From positions 189,302 through 246,689 of the forward strand of contig WELB01000057.1 of the NCBI GenBank assembly GCA_009602725.1: a stretch of DNA of 57,388 nucleotides. The letters run 5' to 3'. The notes beneath the pieces were generated by a model. That model saw only the letters and a list, made by a program, of their open reading frames with translations. It was not told the DNA's origin and searched no databases. This document shows, in pieces, positions 55,801 to 57,388 of the stretch (its first letter is position 1; each line of letters opens with the position of its first letter). Made by a program: the position numbers and the translations under genes. The stretch is from Spirogloea muscicola. Its lineage: Eukaryota > Streptophyta > Zygnematophyceae > Spirogloeales > Spirogloeaceae.

Positions 55801-57388
55801 GATTGGCACGCCCACCTTGGCTGACGTGCGGCCCGTACACTCGGTCAAACTCAAAGTCCTTGCGAGCAGCAGCACCGCCGACTGGCTGCGAAATGCGTAC
55901 GGTGTAGTCGTCCGGGAACGACGCGACGGAGGGGCCCTCGTGCTCGAACTGCGGACGCACGCGGGCCCACACTCGCAGGTTGCCTGTACAGCGAAAGGCA
56001 AATGGCAGGCCAGCTGGTGTGCTGAGAGGACAAGCGAGGTGAGGAGGGAAGAAGGGAGAGAAGGCGATGTACAAGAGTAGATAGACATAAAGAGGAGGGA
56101 GAAGCAGGGGGGGGGGGCGAAGAGGCGAAGGGAAGAGGGAGAGAGAAGAAGAGGGAGAAACATTGGAGGCAAGCAACCAACTAAGACAGACGAGGCGAGT
56201 GAGCAGAGGAGGAGGAGGGAAGAGGAAGGGGGAGGAGGGAGGGGGCGGAGGGAGGGAGGGGGGAGGAGGAGCTGAGCTACAAGGGCGCAGGAAGCGGCCC
56301 ATCCTCCACAGCAGCGGCAGCACGGCCGCTGGCGGAGGTCAGCTGCTGCTCACCCTTCATCGCAAGCAGGTCGTTGAAGAGCCGCCGGCGCTCCTGCCGC
56401 AGAGGAGCGATGCGGGCCTCCACCTCTTGCGCTGCCTGGTCTGCGTGCACGCGAGTCGGACCGAGGCTGCCGACACTGAGCGCAGCGAGGCGTGCGGCGC
56501 CGCGGCGCTAGTGGCTGCGGCCGCCCACCGGAGCGGCTGGTTTGGCGAGCTGCCGCGGCCGGACGGTCGGCCTCACCCTGCCGGTCGGTCTTCTCGGCGA
56601 GGGCGCCGAGGAAGAGCGCCAGGCGGCCGAACTTGCTGGCAGAGTACTCGTGCAGCTCCGCCGCCTCGCCGCGGAGCTCCATGCACTCGTCCTTGGCGCT
56701 CTGCAGTCACCAGCAGGTGGGTCAGAGGGGGACGAGGTGGAGGGAGGACGCAGGTCGAGAGGGAGGGCTTATGCGCAGACAAGCTTGAAGACTGGACAAA
56801 GTGCCAACAAGAGCGAGAACGGAAACGACGGGACTTAGGTGGAGAAAGGCCTGAAGCAACAGTGTAGGAGGCTGCTCCGAGATCATGAAGCTTGACGAAA
56901 GCATGGCAGGAGCAGGGGAAGAAGGGGTGTGTTTGGGTTGGGGGGGAGGGCGGTGGAGGGGGTTATCTGGTCATTTAGATATACGGCAGAGATTGTCTGT
57001 GTAGGAGGGGAGAAAGGAGGTAGCTGGGAAGGAAGCTTCGCTTTCATTGAAGGAAGGGAAAGGCGACAAGTGAGGAGAAAGGGGTCGGGACGGAGGGAAA
57101 AGGTAAAGGGGGCTGGAGAGGCACGGAGGAGACAGGGGGGAGGAGGGAGGGGGAGGGAGGGGGAGAGAGATCAGAAGCGCGTGCCAGAGACAGAGAGAGG
57201 GGGGGGGCATTGGCTCCAAAGTTGCACCGAACACCGGAGATGAGGACGGAGCTCAGTGCAGGATCGAGCAGCAGAGGACATGCGAGGCTCACACGCAGCT
57301 TCTCCCGGACAACAGCCACCCGCTCCATGTACGCTGCTGCCAGGCGACGTCGCGCGGGGCTGCCATTGGCAGAAGCTGGCGACGTGAA
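46834..57388 (-). CDS. KAC1: KAC-type kinesin-14 (chloroplast movement kinesin), 5'-partial, 23 exons seen
   Basis: Orthologue of KAC1/KCA (KIN-14A/B), which in land plants anchors and moves chloroplasts through short actin filaments. The gene runs off the right edge. Exons: 57388-57293, 56700-56577, 56440-56354, 55983-55816, 55660-55554, 55108-54974, 54848-54634, 54445-54281, 53800-53709, 53527-53376, 53116-52913, 52600-52439, 52183-51986, 51736-51245, 50984-50790, 50410-50099, 49891-49700, 49440-49276, 49067-48969, 48708-48568, 48368-48216, 47859-47231, 47029-46834; 1492 residues visible. Visible-residue map: coiled coil to about 100; motor [11 protein letters not shown]-loop GPTGSGKS at 184-191, switch I-like ANRSHF, switch II DLAGSER at 337-343, RNSKLT; then coiled coils, [58 protein letters not shown] and the C-terminal [15 protein letters not shown] block. 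Confidence 0.9.
56040..56280 (+). repeat. Homopurine tract in KAC intron 3
   Basis: Long G/A-only stretches (GGGAGGAGG type) on the plus strand, so the KAC pre-mRNA carries a long CU-rich run. A second such tract lies at about 57060-57215 in intron 1. Confidence 0.7.

Noticed and set aside
1-57388. CRISPR arrays, bacterial operons or ribosome binding sites
   Set aside because: Spliced genes throughout show eukaryotic nuclear DNA; the tandem repeats seen lack unique spacers.

Overview
This window is nuclear DNA of a plant-lineage eukaryote, most likely a green alga. Three things point there. Genes are cut by many short introns (about 90-600 bp, mostly GT-AG with a few GC-AG). The proteins have plant-type architectures: a CPL1-type phosphatase with two dsRNA-binding domains, a KAC-type kinesin-14, a plant-like AAG glycosylase and SCC2. 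Degenerate CCCTAAA-type telomere-like repeats sit in two introns. I cannot fix the genus. All exon models come from reading splice sites by eye and checking that the reading frame and family alignment carry through; family comparisons are from memory.

Layout. 1-5.0 kb: repeat-rich, with an almost perfect 177-bp-arm palindrome (1381-1785). 5.08-6.92 kb (-): complete 8-exon DNAJC9/J6-type J-protein. 7.41-11.45 kb: a whole pogo/Tigger DNA transposon with matching terminal inverted repeats and TA duplications but a broken transposase. 11.5-16.8 kb: SINE-like and minisatellite repeats, and a 1.3-kb palindrome made of two head-to-head LINE-like 3' ends. 18.39-20.08 kb (+): 3-methyladenine DNA glycosylase. 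20.69-28.12 kb (-): CPL1-like RNA polymerase II CTD phosphatase. 28.46-29.13 kb (-): decayed LINE-like tail between two divergent genes. 29.51-39.50 kb (+): cohesin loader SCC2/Nipped-B, 28 exons. 39.86-45.05 kb (-): SAS10/UTP3 of the small-subunit processome, with a 44-N gap near its start. 45.88-46.46 kb (+): ribosomal protein eS12. 46.83-57.39 kb (-): KAC-type kinesin, whose start lies beyond the right edge.

The left third is an accessory, transposon-rich zone with one host gene. The right two thirds are dense housekeeping genes in alternating orientation: AAG/CPL1 convergent, CPL1/SCC2 divergent, SCC2/SAS10 convergent, SAS10/eS12 divergent, eS12/KAC convergent. The clearest functional neighbourhood is SAS10 and eS12, two ribosome-production genes sharing an 827-bp intergenic region rich in telo-box-like motifs. 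The other neighbours cover chromatin (DNAJC9, SCC2), DNA repair (AAG), transcription (CPL1) and chloroplast/organelle movement (KAC), with no obvious shared pathway.
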